Source of the DNA: Larimichthys crocea | Lineage: Eukaryota > Chordata > Actinopteri > Sciaenidae | DNA length: 64,000 nt | Direction of reading: 5' to 3' | NCBI RefSeq assembly: GCF_000972845.2 | Contig: NC_040029.1 | Location: 1,311,832 to 1,375,831 of the forward strand | In this document: one piece after another, positions 1 to 12,585 of the stretch | Layout of the letters: each line of letters starts with the position of its first letter | Position numbering within the stretch: the first letter of the stretch is position 1 | The notes under the pieces: generated by a model | The model's database searches: none | Told to the model about the DNA's origin: nothing | What the model saw: only the letters and a program-made list of their open reading frames with translations | Made by a program: the position numbers and the translations under genes

Positions 1-1568
1 TGTGACTGATTATTTTCCAGGTATTAGTGAGACCCCGTGTATCTCCATAGAAACGGGAGATCAGAACAGAAATGGCGAGCAAAGAAATGTTTATTTTGAG
101 AGCAAATTGCCCCAAAACATGAAAATCTTTTGATTCTATATTTTATTTTAGTTGGTAATCGTTGTATAATCACAATATTACAATTGAGATTGTGCTTTAA
201 CTTATTACTGGAACTTCAGTGATGCTAATTTTAGGGCTTATATCTGAGTATTTCTATACTGTGGTAATGCTACACTTCCTCCACCACCTAGCCCTGAATG
301 TCGTCATCCATGGCTCTTGGCTTCAGATCACTCAGCCGACGTACTCGAGCCGTTTCCTATTCTTCTGGAATAAATGTGCTCAGACATGTCAGGAATTAAC
401 AATCCAGCGAGAACAGAAACAGGATTTTAAGTCGGAATACAACCCGGACTTAAACTTTTAATCAAACCGAAACTTTCTCCAGCCTTTGTCTCGTCATCGG
501 TCTGCTCTGCGGAACAGTCACCGGCACGCCCGCAGACAGACAGATACAGCAGACGCCTTGTAATCCGTGGAATGCAGAGAGACGACATGGATGGTAGAGT
601 GTGTGTGTTTATGTTTATGTGTGGGCATGAGAGATGATGAGCCACCACCGCCAGCCCCACCCCCCCCTCCCTTTCCTTTCCTTTCCTCCTGCTACCACAC
701 ACATTGCTTTTCATTCACAGCTAAACCTTGAGAGGAAGGAACAATTAACAATACATCTGTTTGCTTTGTTTGATCCAAACACGATTCCACATCAACCACT
801 TTCACGGCTCTTTAGTGCATATAATCTATACCTGCTGCTGAAAACACCACAGACTAGTTCATCTCTGCAATTTACAGTCAAGGTTCATAATGGATACCAA
901 TCATCAAGCTCAGTTCTAAGCTGTGTGGCTGAATCATGGAGCAGAGGAAGAGGAGGAGGAGAGAGAAAGTAGCTCCAAGTAGGTGTAGGTACATGAGCTC
1001 TGCTGATCAAACATCCTTTCATTCTTCTCCGTTAATAGCTTTCAGAAGTGTGTGGGCCTACATTTGTTTTCTCCCTATTCTTTCCTTTGTTAGTCATGTT
1101 TCTTTCATTCATTCCTCTCGCCTAATACACCCATGATTCTCATCATAGATGAAAAGTCATATCCTGTCGGATACAAGAAATGCTAAAAGTGCTCTCCTGA
1201 CTTAATTCATGTCTGGAAAAAAATAAAAAATAAAAATCACTGCTACTTTCTTAACACATGTCCTCTTGAAGAGTTGAAGTGATGTGATGTAACAGATGAT
1301 CGGAGGTAAAGTGATCTGACATTGCCTCTACTTTGAGAAAAATGCTCAGCACAAAATTCAATAGGAAAGCCACTGAAGTATCAGTGCAGGCTGAGTGTCC
1401 TATTGATGGCCAGCTGACCACCAGTCATATAAAAAGGAAAAAGAAACATGCATGGGGACTGGAAATGAAATGGAACTACAAATCAAGCATGCATTGGCTT
1501 TTATCTATTGTGTGTATGAATGATGTACAGAGCGTAGCGGTGACCGTGGTGTGAATGCGTGTCCTTAC
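1..1568 (-). other. bmpr2 intron 3 (partial)
   Basis: No further coding exon could be recognised on the minus strand here. The short open frames on both strands have no family features. A pyrimidine-rich C/T tract lies at 655-690. Confidence 0.6.
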
Positions 1569-1748
1569 AGATGGGCTGTGCAGTGGTGGGGCTGGGCGGC
1601 GGGAAGTCCTCTGTGAAGTTGACATTGCACATGTCACTGCCACAGCAGCAGAAGTGGTACGTCCCATTCTGGATCTGCGGAGGGAGGTTGGTCACCACGC
1701 AGCGGTCGTCGCGGCAACCCTGGTGGTCTCCCAGGTGAGTCCAGCAAC
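1569..1748 (-). CDS. bmpr2: bmpr2 coding exon 3 (ectodomain, second half)
   Basis: 180 nt, acceptor CTGTCAG before 1748, donor T|GTAAGG after 1569, phase 1 both sides. Reads [19 protein letters not shown], then [27 protein letters not shown]. This is the conserved Cys knuckle of the three-finger fold. Intron 2 between exons 2 and 3 is only about 197 bp. Confidence 0.95.
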
Positions 1749-4700
1749 CTGACAGAGAGCGGTGACAGGAAAGGACATGGTTTAAAAGATGGGGCTTATG
1801 GAGTGTGAGCTAAAGTTAGCAGACTTGACATAGATGTTGCTCTATAACAAATATTATGAAGCGAGTTTGCTGACTTTATCACTGCTGTGGTGACAGTGAA
1901 TGCTCAGTCTCACGTTAAAGGTGGACTAAGTTTCTCAACTTGTACCTTGTTTGACAAGTCGCACTTCGCCTGGAGGACTTTTCTCCCACAGGCCAAAACA
2001 GTGGCTGCCTTTGTCACATCGAATGGTGGTGTTCTCTGGGGAGACCCGGCCTTCGCCCCCAGCCACTCGCTCCACCTCCCACTGCTGCTGCTGGTCCGTG
2101 AAGGCACACTCCCTCGCCTCACCCTGCGCCGCTGCGAGAGAGACAGAGGAGTCAGAGCCGAGTCGAATGCAATTTCTAGCAAAACACAGCTGTGCGGCAG
2201 CAACAAAGTGAATGAAATAGTTGGATGGCAAGAGAAAAGGCGAGGCGCATACAAGATGAAGGCAGTTTGTGCTCGTGAGCATGTGTGGTGGAGAGAGGGT
2301 TTCAGCTTTTCATCCATTATTGTCTCATTCCCGCACACAAACATGCGCATGAATATGCACATTTCACATGAAAATAAATCTGCCTTGTGTACATGAAGTC
2401 ACTCACGCCAACCCTTCTCAATAAATCAAATTCACACTTTGCGCATCTATAAAAACACGCGCATGCAGAGACACGCCTGCTTAAGCAGTTACAGAGACAG
2501 ACTGATGCTGCGTCTGTTTATAGAAGAAAAATACACAGCTGAAAAATAGCCGTCTGCCTGCAAAGACTGCTGCCTCTCACGAGCCAAAGATCAATCAGAA
2601 ATATCAATTTAAACTCTAGCCTGAAGGACAGAACAGAAACACGCAAGAGGTGCAGTGGACATAAGGGTTTGAAAGAGCTCGTTAAAAACAGAAACCAACT
2701 CTGGCTCGGTGATGATCATAACACAGCTCGGACAAAATGACATGTCAGAGAATGAGACACGGACACGCTAAAAGCTCTCATCTTGTCCTTAATGAATTCA
2801 ACTATTTTGTTATGTGTTGGATTCAGCAGAAAAGCTCCAGTTGTTAATTTGCAGTGCATGTCTGGGAGAGTGAGCATGATGCCAGGGAGAAATAGTTTGA
2901 ACCAATGTCAGAATACGTGTTTGTGTACATAGTCTGTGTTGCGGGTAATTTCAGATAAGGGAAACATGATGTGCCAGTTTGTTTCTCTTATACTCCCAGC
3001 TCCTCCCTTTCCTCCAGCCGGTAGGAGGAGGGGAGGGGTCTGTTATGGAGGGAGGAGGGTGACTGTGCCCTGCCCAAGGTCAAGCTAGCCTGTGTGGGCA
3101 GAGGGGTGACGCGATGGAGTGGTAGCTCTGCTGGGCACGGTGCCAACTTTCCTCCTCTGCTCCCATCCGCAGATGAAGCTATCAAGGCTGGCCTACTGTG
3201 GGCCTCGGCTGCCCTCAACCTGTGAGGCTACACTGCCTACTGTTCTGTGGGACTGACTCTGCCTACAGGGGGAAGCTTGCTGTGTACACGCGGAGTGAGA
3301 AAGGAGTTCAAACTAAGGGTTAAACATGTGGAGGAATTTTCATTCTGACAAGGAAACTGAATTTCAATGAGGACAATGGCACTGCCAGGGTTAGCGGTGC
3401 AGCACGATTCTCCATCTGCATGCATTTCCAGCACAGTAACACGATCTGGGTTAAATGACCACCCAGAGGTACATGCAATTCACAATTATCATACATATAA
3501 TGTCATAGTGTGCACACTCTCTGTGCATCAACTCAAACTTTCAGATAAGATAGTACTAAATAAGTACTGAGCAGGCGAACACACACAGAAAAGCAGTTTT
3601 ATATTTCAGTCCAAATAAATCTGTAGCTCTTTATTGGAAAGAAGCATGATTTTCCCCAAAACGAACATCAGCTCTGCCATTAAAGCAGAACATTACAGAA
3701 GAGACATGCTAGGCAAACATTCATAATTTACCACTGCAGAGGGAAGATCAGCTCGGATCTATTCCAGTCTGACAACTCAAGATACATTTTTTTTTTTAAA
3801 AAGACTCCAGGAATGCATTCAATGTTATTTTAAATAATGAAAATAAAAAAGTAATTACCATTTAAATGACATGAAAACACTACAAGATTCAGGCTGTATT
3901 TTCCCCTTTTTATTTCATAATTTGAAGGGGATGTTGGCTTGTCTGTAGCAGAAGAAGCAGAGTGTTTTCTTTATTTTCTTCCACATTTTCAATTACTGAC
4001 AGCACAAAACATTTTAAGCTGTCCTTGCCACTAGAGGACATGTTAGCAGACAGGCGCAGACGAATGTTGAAAAGAAATCGAGTGAGGAATTCAGTGAAGT
4101 GTACGTTAGTCTGCTCGAATGTAAGCTACAAATTAGATTAAGGTCTAAGGCCACCTACCTACAGTCATGTAACAGCCTTATTTCTTTGGACATTTCAGAC
4201 CATATTATTACTTTATCATCAACTGCTGAGCAATGGCTGAATGAGGAATGATAAATTCACCGTTCACAAGGTTCTCGTTTTCAAACAAAGTCCGTGCAAA
4301 CATTAAAAAGTGGAAAGTCGTCAACAGCGAGCTTGTATAGCTTGCTCACAGCATGCATCAGTTGTGCCATCAGAAAGCCTGCGTCCGTTTACCACAGTCT
4401 AGGCGGAGGTGAGAACTGGAATTGTAGAGGAGGAACTTAAAGAGGAAAAACATAAAGGAACAATAGAAGGAAGTGCCTCGCTGGTGACAACACCCAGAGA
4501 CACTTAGACAAACAGACTGACCTTGTAGGCCAGGATCGGGGGAACAGAAATCCATAGAGCACAGTATCTTCTGTCTTTCTCCCAAAGCTGGGTAGATACA
4601 GTATCTGACATTAATTATTAATATTCTTACTATAATTCAAGGCTATGAAATCTCAAACCCCACACTGATGCGCGGTCTGTGAGAGCAGATAAGAGGCGAG

Positions 4701-7700
4701 TTCAATCTGGAAATTGATTGGGGGGGGGTTTCGTACACGAGTGTGTATGATTTTGCACTTCGTTGTTACGAAAGGTTCTTTAAGTACAAAAAGCAAAAAG
4801 CAATGCCTCTATATAAACTGTGTTTGCAGTAGGTATCACAAACCCTACGTGAAGATTAAGGCTGCAACTGACCAATATTTTCATTATCAATGACTCTGTT
4901 AATCATTTTCTCAATTAATTGATTGTTTATTTTATGAAATATCTAAAGTATTGTTTCCCAAAGCTCAAGGTGACGTCCTCACAAGGTCAGTTTATATTCA
5001 TAGAGGACTAGAGAGAGAATTTTAACTTGTTAATGCCCTCTGAAATACATTTTTTGGATTTAGTAGCTGAGTACAGAGAAAATCAGAGTGTAGCATGGGA
5101 CGGTGCTAAAACCGGAGCAACTGCACAACCAGGCTTTGCTCATTTGCAGTCAGTGCCATAGAAGCACTCCGGTCGTCAGATTTCATTGGTTTGTCTGCTG
5201 CTCAGCTTGCCTGTGGTTGGCTCTTTGACTCAATTCTGTCTTTCTTAGGAGTGTTTCTGGTTGGGTGCCAATCTCTGTGTTGATCTCAGATTGGCCGAGG
5301 CAGGCTCTGTCCCCAGTTCTGCTCTGTGGAGCTTGCTGTGTGATCTTGGCTTGCTCTGCAGTGCTGGATTGTGGGTCAGAGTATGCAGGCAAGGCCAGTG
5401 GCGCGAGGGAAATGAGAGAAGGAGAAAGAAAGAGAGGGTAGTCATATCAAAAGGCTCTGGAGTAGTTTTCTGCTCCAAGCTTGTTCATTGGATGGTAGCA
5501 GGCAGCGCTGAGTGTTTACCCATGGCCCAGTTATTTGCTAATCTCACCCCCCCCTCCACCCCTCTAACCCTCCTCCCCCAATTGGCCTTGGGTGCAACCT
5601 CCCACCCTCCCTGGACTACCCCCCATCCCCACAGCCTCGCTGCTAAAAAACAACAGCGATCTAATCTGGCTCTCTCCTTCCTACTGCCAAGGCCCATTGC
5701 AGCGACGTAAGTCATGGCAGTCTGAGACTTGATTAAAAGTCACAGAGTGCACTGATGTGCTGGCTGTTTGCTCTCCACAACTGGTTCCGAGTTCACATCC
5801 AAGATGAGAGACAGAAACAGAGGGCGGGAGGGGCAGAGGAGGCTCTCCTGACTAAAGGCTGAAACGTGCTTGATGCACCCGTGCATGCACCATCTCCTCT
5901 GCAGGCATGCGTGCAGCGCTGTCCGCAGCCACTGAAGTGTACAAGTTGTGCTCTCTTGCTCGAGTTTCCACGGGGAGAAAAGGCAGAACGCTGCCCATGT
6001 GAAGCCTTTGTACAACGCTGACTGCATCAAAAAATGTAAGCCTCTAAAACACAGTGCTTCTCTCTGGTGCGAGGCAGACGAGCACACCCCGAGAACTGAT
6101 AATGTGCCATCATGCGTGGCCGGTGCATCCGCAGCCAAAATTGTTCAAAATGCAAAAGAGGCACTGAGCATGCCCACGTACGCGGTGTTTTCATTATCGC
6201 ACAGGATCAAGCTGCTACACCATTGGAGGCATGTATCCGCCCTAATCGTACCTGCTGCTGCTGTTTGGGTGCCTGCTTGTTGCTGAGTTAGGATGGATGG
6301 GTTTCAGGGGTATTTGCTGACACCCCCAATTTTCCAAGTCCCCAGGTTGAGTTTAAAGATGTGTGGGGGGCGAGTGGGCTTTAATCTGTCCCATCTGTTG
6401 CCTCGGGACTACCCACCCCCCCCTCAAAAACACCACCACTCAGTCTGTGTCTGTCTGGGTCTGGTACAGTTATGCTAATCCTCGGGCTTAGACTAGACCT
6501 CAAAGCTTAGAGACCTCTATTATTGACCACAGTGCATTTAATACCAAAATTCACCCCCCCTCCTCTGTACACCTTAACTTTCCAGAATATGTGACACACA
6601 GATGACAGAGTGACCGTAGTGAGCTCACTATCACACCACGGGGGGAGCGAGGGGGGGCGCTATAATCTCAGGCTATTTATGAACAAGCAAAAGTTGCCTT
6701 TCAGGCTGCCTCTGAATTTAGTCTTTGTTTATTACAACATATTTCCTTGTCGAGTAAATACACCGCCATGAAAGGCTTGATGGCCTACGTACTAGCTTGA
6801 CAGGCCGATTTTCCACTACACAGCCACCCACCATCAGGACTGGAGGCCTGCGGTTGTCTGGTATGATGGGGGTTTCACCTGCTCTGTGAGAGCTCGCTGC
6901 TGCTGCGTGTGCTCGCAAACTAACACCTCCAACTAACACCATCTTTTCCCATCGCATTAACTGATTAGTCCAACAAGAGACACATTTGTTAACTTAGTTT
7001 TGATAATTAATCAAGCATTTCTCACGCAAACATGTCAAACACCTCTGAGATCCAGCTGCTGATTTCCTGCTTTTCTTGTCTTATATACTACGGGCCTGAC
7101 GCACCAGACAGGCAAAACAAGCAATCTGATGAGATCTTCACAACATAGTGAGGGCTGTTTTTCACTATTATTAACATTTGATGGAGAAAATAACCTGATT
7201 AATCCATAAACTGATTGATCAACTGATGATTAGTTTAGCCTTTTCACTCTGCTGCTAAATGTGCCAGGCTGACTTGATCCTCTTGCAGATACAGAGCGGT
7301 GTATGTAGACTGTTGTTTGGTAACAAGAATTTGCAGCAGAGAAATGTCAAACTAGGTTTGCACTCATTTGGAAACGGTGTCTTCATTACAGCGAATTCAT
7401 TGTCCTCCAGAGAACTGGCAAGTTTATTCTTACACTGTAGAAAATGATTGTAAAATGTCTTTATCTGATTTTTTTTTTTTAAAGCATAAAAGCCAGGTTC
7501 TCTCTGAGACGTTTTCAGAGAAATGCTATGAGTGCTCCATTTGTCTGAAATGACTGAATTGCCTGCCCTTTCACCAACAATTGCTTGTAATAATGGGAAC
7601 CAGTAACTGCACCTTTATCTGTTGCTGTGTTATTATAAGCTGATGTGGAGAGAGGCATACAGAGCCAAAGAACGACACTTGGAAGGAGTGTATTTACTGC

Positions 7701-10700
7701 AGTTTAGTGCTGACATGTTTGTATTAATCGTGTTTTAATTGCTTCATGTTTAAAAGTGTTTATGCGATGCGAATTATATTTCACTATATTCCTGAGTCTC
7801 CTGACTTTTCCGCAGTGGAATAGTCGGCTCTCCTCTTGTAGACCTCTTGGTGAAACGATTAGTGCCAGTGACTTTATATACCAAGAACAAGTCTGCATAT
7901 AGAAATCTGATATTTTCTTTGTCATCCGACGTTATGACGTGTGTGCTGAGTGCTTGTTTGCATAGTGATTTGAGTCTTTTCAGCGTACTATTGCTGGCCT
8001 GAGACCAGCTTGTTAAACTATAATTTAGATGAGTGAAAATCATCAAAATGTAGAAACATCTTGGCCCCCTCTGCAGACATGTGATTTCTAATAATTTGGA
8101 AAGCCTTGCGGTCGTTAACAAGTTCCTGTTTAAAAGCTGAAAATATAAAAACCTCTAATCATCACGGCTCAGCCATATACTCTGAACATTTTTTGCGCGC
8201 CCTAGACTTATTGTCTCTGCCGGTCAAGGAGAACACTTCGTGTTAATCATACCCTGTCACTCTGAGTTACCATCTCAAGGCTGCACCTTTTGTTTCCTAA
8301 AACATCCACTAATTTCTCCTTTTTGCCAAACCAGAAGGTCGGCTGAACACTGTTCTATTGTATCTCGCTTTGCCTTTACGTCTGCTCAGAACTCTCAAAC
8401 CAAGGTACTGAGAGACAGACATTGATTTTTTCATCTAATAGAGTACAAGGCTAGCTGTATTAGAGACCAAATGGCCTCCCCCCAATTGCAGCATTCACTG
8501 GGCTGTTTCTAGCTGCAGTTAGTGTCATCCTTCTCACGGAATAATGATGTGGACTGACTGAGGGCAAAATGTTATGGAATCAAAAGCAGTGCTAAACTTT
8601 CAGTTTAGGCAACTACTTCCTGTTTAAATAGCATTGCTCCAGTTGTGCGCATCATGACGCCCAATTGTTGGCTCAGTTTAAGTAAACATCATTACATTAC
8701 CTCTAGTTTTGTCTCTACATGCTGGTTGCCTTATAGTCTCACAAGTCATTTTATGACCTTCTTTTACACCACATCCCCAAACAACAATGTGCATTCAGCA
8801 GGCTACGGTGAGGAACAAAGGTGATGCAGCTACACTGATGTATAGAATGAGTTTCTGCGCCTTAATTTGTTCTAATTCTTGTGTCGCTTTCCTCCGGTCT
8901 CTTGCTTTAGTTATACGACCATAAAAGCCTTTTATAGTATACATTTGCTAGAATTATTGTTGTAGAGAGATCAATTTTAGTCCAATCTGTTAATCATTTA
9001 CATTAGGTGCCCTGTAGAATTAGAAGATAAATAGAAATCTGCTGCTTTTCTCTGTTTTATATCTTTCAAACTGAATATCTCTGAAAAGATATTTAAAGCT
9101 GCCACATTGGACTTTAGGATATTAGCACTGCACTTCTATTTAAATACTGTCACACTTATAATGGACAGAAAATAATGATAATAGATGATGGTGAAATTGA
9201 AGCAACAAATTTATTCTGTGCATTCTTCTTTGTCAAAACCTGCTGCCTATATTACCCACAAAGCAACTCAACCACCACCTGTTCAGTCAGGGATTCAGGT
9301 GTGTTACGCTAGAAGAGGCCTGTAAGCTCTGACTAGTCTCCATCTAGTCTTTATGGACCCTGATTCAAGTGACATCACTTGAAGACGTTATCAGACTTTA
9401 TACAGCTCCCGGTGGAGCAACACCAGCTTTAATCAGCTTTCTTCATATATACAGTCGTACTCCACCACACCGTGATGTGTCCCCCTTTAATTAATGATGA
9501 CAATAGTCTTTAATTGCAGCCCATCATACACGAAGGAGATTTCTCACACACTGCACTGTTACAGCCCTTTCTTTCTTTAGCTTCAAGAAGTCTCTGCTGT
9601 AATGTCACCAGAGCAAATACCTGAGCATGTATTGTACTTGACATTTAAGTAATTCTGATTCATCCTCGTCCTAGTCTTTCCCCAACCAACATTGCCATTA
9701 AAACCATCGATTAAATGCCAAGGCTGAGAGCAGCCTGTACCTGGCTCGCCAAACTCTGGAGGCTCCAATCCGAGCTAGCCCGCGCGCCAAATTCACTTGT
9801 GGCCGCTCAGTGCAAGCCTGTAATCTCAAGCCAATAACTTCACTTTCTGTTGAGCCGCTAATGTGACGGCGGAGCCGACAGCTTCAAGGGTCCCCTGTGG
9901 ACCGCAGAGGCTGGAGAGACGCAGCCTGCTTGGTGAACAGTGGGCCTTGTCAAAGCCGCAGTATGGGGCTTAAGAGACACAGCTTCAGAGTTTGGACAAG
10001 CGGAGCAAATGAGCAATCTTTTTTTTATGCTATGGTATAATACTTCACTAATCCTCTTTAGACCCTCAAACCTCCTGCTTACCTGGGACAACATTCAAGA
10101 TGCCTGCCTCAATGTGGGTTACATTATGAGCATGCAGGAGCTACAAGTTGAACCTGATAAGAATCTGGGTTAAAATCTAATGTCACGGGGCGGCGTTTAG
10201 CTCAGTTGGTAGAGCAGCCGCCCCATGTGCGAAGGCTCAGTCCTTGCTGCGGAAGCCCAGGGTTGGAGTCCCGCATGTCATTCCCCATCTCTCTCTCTCC
10301 CCGCATTCCTGTCACTCTTCAGCTGTCTCTGTCAGAAATAAAGCTTGAAAGGACCAATAAAAAAAAAAAATCTAATGTCACAACTTAAGAACACCTGTGG
10401 TCCCGCGCCGCAGGTAGTGTCTGCAGGCTTGTTTGGAACTGTTTCTACTCCATGTTTAGGAACAGCAGGCACACACCCACACACTGATTAGTCACAGGGG
10501 ACAGGGAGCGGAAGGACAACCCGGGCTCAGCTGCAAACAGGTTAAACGCATGGCAGGTGGAAGGAAATGAATAATAATGTGAGGATGGCATAAACAGCGG
10601 TAATAGGCAAATTGGGAAAAGGGGACGAAGGGATGGCAATAATATTACCGGAGCCGAGACAGAGGGAGCGACGGGAAAGGTGCTGGGTCAAGGAGATGAC

Positions 10701-12395
10701 GAACACTCTCCTACAGACTATTAGACCCTCTGCTTCATCTCATCATCATCCTCATTATGGCAATCATCACCACAAGTATCATCTTAAGAGATGGGCACCG
10801 GAGTATCTCTGCTTTGTATTCATGATAAACATCAGCACAGGGAGAGCGTTAGCGGTTTGTTTCATGTCTCTTTACAGTCATTACGCCAACAAAGCCCGAC
10901 TGCTGCCCTAATTCATTTCTCACCGCGCAACGATCGGAATTTATTGTCGGTGTACATGGCACGCGTGCGTGTAAGTATCCATTAATCATCCTTCTATTGA
11001 TTATTGAGTGAATATGTCAATCCCCTGCCAGTCACTGTGGTCGTTAAAGCGCTCTCTGAGAACACTCATTTGCATGTCACGTCTCATGAAGGTGAGCGCA
11101 TCGAGGAGATGATATTTCGTCATGATGAACATCTGGATAATTATTACAATTTGGGATGAAGAATTGCACTCGTCTTATTCCAGCCCCCACCCATCGCCGG
11201 TCCTACGTCACCGCCTGACAACTCATCCGTCCAGTAAAAGCTCCATGTCCCGTGCTCTCTCCGCTGAATCACCTCCACTTCCACGCCTTACTTATCTACT
11301 TACTCCAGCGTTTTCTAAATTTAAGTTGACGTAGTAGGCTTTTCTTTATTTGATTACACATGACCTGATAATTAGAGGATGGGAGTAACACCGTCTGGGC
11401 AATAACAATTCTAGTCCATGCTATTTTATGAAAGTGTGAATATAAAAAACAAACAAACTGAATGTTAAATGAAAATGTATATGCAAATATGAGCCAAGAC
11501 TATCTGCACTTGCCGTCATACATATTGCAAATCACATATTTCCCTCTGCAACAGCAGTTATTATTCTGGGCTTCTGATAATACCCTGTCTATGAATGGAT
11601 GGAGGAGCCTCAACAATAACACACACTCACAGAAATGATAATACACCATTAAGAGGCTGTTTACACACACATTCACACCCACGTACTCGGCTGTAACACC
11701 GGACGTGCAGACCGATCAACAAGGACACCTTTTTTTTTCCCCAAACACCCTGGCACAGCGTGAGCACGACACTGAACCTCCACCACCCAAATTACCCACC
11801 TTGCAACATACCATTCCTGTCTTCCCACACATTCCACCTCTTTGCATGCAACGTTCCTCCACGTCGGTGCAGCCCCGGCTACTATCTTATCATGGCTCAA
11901 GGTCTCACAGAAGCCTGGCTTCCAGCCCAAAGTCTTGAACAGGGGGCACAACTTGGCAGACAAGGACTGCGGTATGTTTGGCAGTGTTTTTCCAGGCCTT
12001 TGTACACAGAATGATTAAAAAAAAAAAAGGAGCCAGGGGTGCGTTTGCGACTGGGGCTTCGAGAGGAGATATCTGTGAAGGCTTACTGAGGGTGCACAGA
12101 GAGATCACACACACAGAGAATGAGGCAGGCAGACAACAGGATGGGAAAGGTAGATGAGAAACAGGGATCATATGATGGTCTGATCTGTAGCTGACACATA
12201 TATAATGCACACCAGAGCAGAAAAACACATTTTCAAGCAAACACAAGAGGCACATTCCCAAAAATAAATAAATAAATAAATCAGTGTACTAATAAGCCAC
12301 TTACCAGCCACAGAAGTGAGGAGGATGGCCAGGCAGAAGCCAAATTTAGCGAGTGATTTCATCGTTATTCGGCCCACGGCCATGACAGTGGACAT
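1569..12395 (-). CDS. bmpr2: BMP receptor type II, 5' part of gene (3 coding exons; spliced)
   Basis: Type II serine/threonine kinase receptor for BMPs at the plasma membrane. It binds ligand through a three-finger ectodomain and phosphorylates type I receptors. Three minus-strand exons are seen: 12395-12305, 2131-1946 and 1748-1569, all joined in phase 1, giving about 152 codons. The spliced ectodomain has ten cysteines in the family order ([32 protein letters not shown]) and matches remembered vertebrate BMPR2 at LVKQGCW, IQNGTY.FCCC and CNVNFTE.FPPP. NxS/T sites are NTT, NGT and NFT. The juxtamembrane, transmembrane, kinase and long C-terminal tail exons are not in the window (they would lie left of position 1). 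The a/b teleost paralogue is not determined. Confidence 0.93.
1946..2131 (-). CDS. bmpr2: bmpr2 coding exon 2 (ectodomain, first half)
   Basis: 186 nt, acceptor CTCTCGCAG before 2131, donor G|GTACAAG after 1946, phase 1 at both ends. Encodes the N-terminal ectodomain with [10 protein letters not shown], the NTT glycosylation site, [13 protein letters not shown] and LVKQ. A nearby second AG (8 nt into the exon) would create an immediate stop, which fixes the acceptor. Confidence 0.93.
4858..4990 (+). repeat. Teleost interspersed repeat, copy 1
   Basis: Starts GGCTGCAACTGACCAATATTTTCATTATC, shortened here, with alternating ATTAATTGATTG motifs and ends in CCCAAAGCTCAAGGTGACGTC. I recall this as a high-copy fish family; the family name is not known to me. 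A reverse-oriented relative is at 7090-7245. Confidence 0.6.
7090..7245 (-). repeat. Teleost interspersed repeat, copy 2 (inverse of 4858 copy)
   Basis: Carries the same blocks in reverse order and complement: GCAAAACAAGC, a TTTTTCACTATTATT block, GAGAAAATAACC TGATTAATCC and a final ACTGATGATTAGTTT. Diverged, so old. It lies in bmpr2 intron 1. Confidence 0.5.
10187..10366 (+). mobile_element. tRNA-derived SINE with target-site duplication
   Basis: The head is tRNA-like: A box TAGCTCAGTTGGTAGAGC at about 10198 and B box GGGTTGGAGTCCC at about 10260, followed by a tRNA-unrelated CT-rich body, an AATAAAGC motif and a terminal A run. A 15-bp direct repeat AAAATCTAATGTCAC flanks it (10172-10186 and 10367-10381). 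This is direct evidence of retrotransposition. The tRNA part has an insertion in the anticodon region, so it is not a functional tRNA gene. Inserted antisense to bmpr2. Confidence 0.9.
12305..12395 (-). CDS. bmpr2: bmpr2 coding exon 1 (signal peptide)
   Basis: The frame from ATG at 12395 reads MSTVMAVGR...; a second in-frame ATG is at 12383 and a third just after it (MKSLAKFG). A hydrophobic core ([11 protein letters not shown]) follows, typical of a cleaved signal peptide. The donor is G|GTAAGT after 12305, phase 1, joining exon 2 to give [12 protein letters not shown]. The frame is open further upstream to 12464 with a Glu/Gly-rich stretch, so which ATG is used is uncertain. Confidence 0.82.
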
Positions 12396-12426
12396 CGACT
12401 TTGGTCTCGTAGTTGGAGCTCCTCTA

Positions 12427-12585
12427 TCTTCTTCTTCTCCTCCTCCTTCTCCTACAGATAGCACTTTTGTTTGTTTGTTTGTTTCACTTCACGTCAGCTC
12501 AATAACTTGAACTGACCTCTCAGGCATGGAGCACATTGATTAACGCGAAGAAGAAGAAGAAAGAGGAGGAGGAGGAGGAGAGGAG
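12427..12585 (-). repeat. Complementary pyrimidine and purine triplet tracts in bmpr2 5' region
   Basis: On the plus strand a CTT/CTC tract (12427-12453) is followed about 95 bp later by a GAA/GAG tract (12546-12585). On the bmpr2 sense strand they can pair as a hairpin just upstream of the start codon. Whether both are in the mature 5' UTR is not known. Confidence 0.55.

Larger units (their letters stand above)
2132..12304 (-). other. bmpr2 intron 1 (about 10.2 kb)
   Basis: Non-coding. Contains a tRNA-derived SINE (10187-10366), two opposite-orientation copies of a teleost repeat (4858-4990 and 7090-7245), C-rich and simple tracts (5545-5630, 6410-6425, 6640-6660) and an (AAAT)n run at about 12262-12281. 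I see no additional exon in the minus direction. Confidence 0.7.

Noticed and set aside
1887..2396. 169-codon plus-strand open frame
   Set aside because: It runs antisense over bmpr2 exon 2, whose minus-strand reading is strongly supported.
5261..5710. 149-codon plus-strand open frame in bmpr2 intron 1
   Set aside because: Proline- and Leu-rich by-product of C-rich sequence, no conserved motif.
10187..10260. Functional tRNA gene
   Set aside because: Disrupted anticodon arm, attached non-tRNA body, A tail and target duplication show a SINE.
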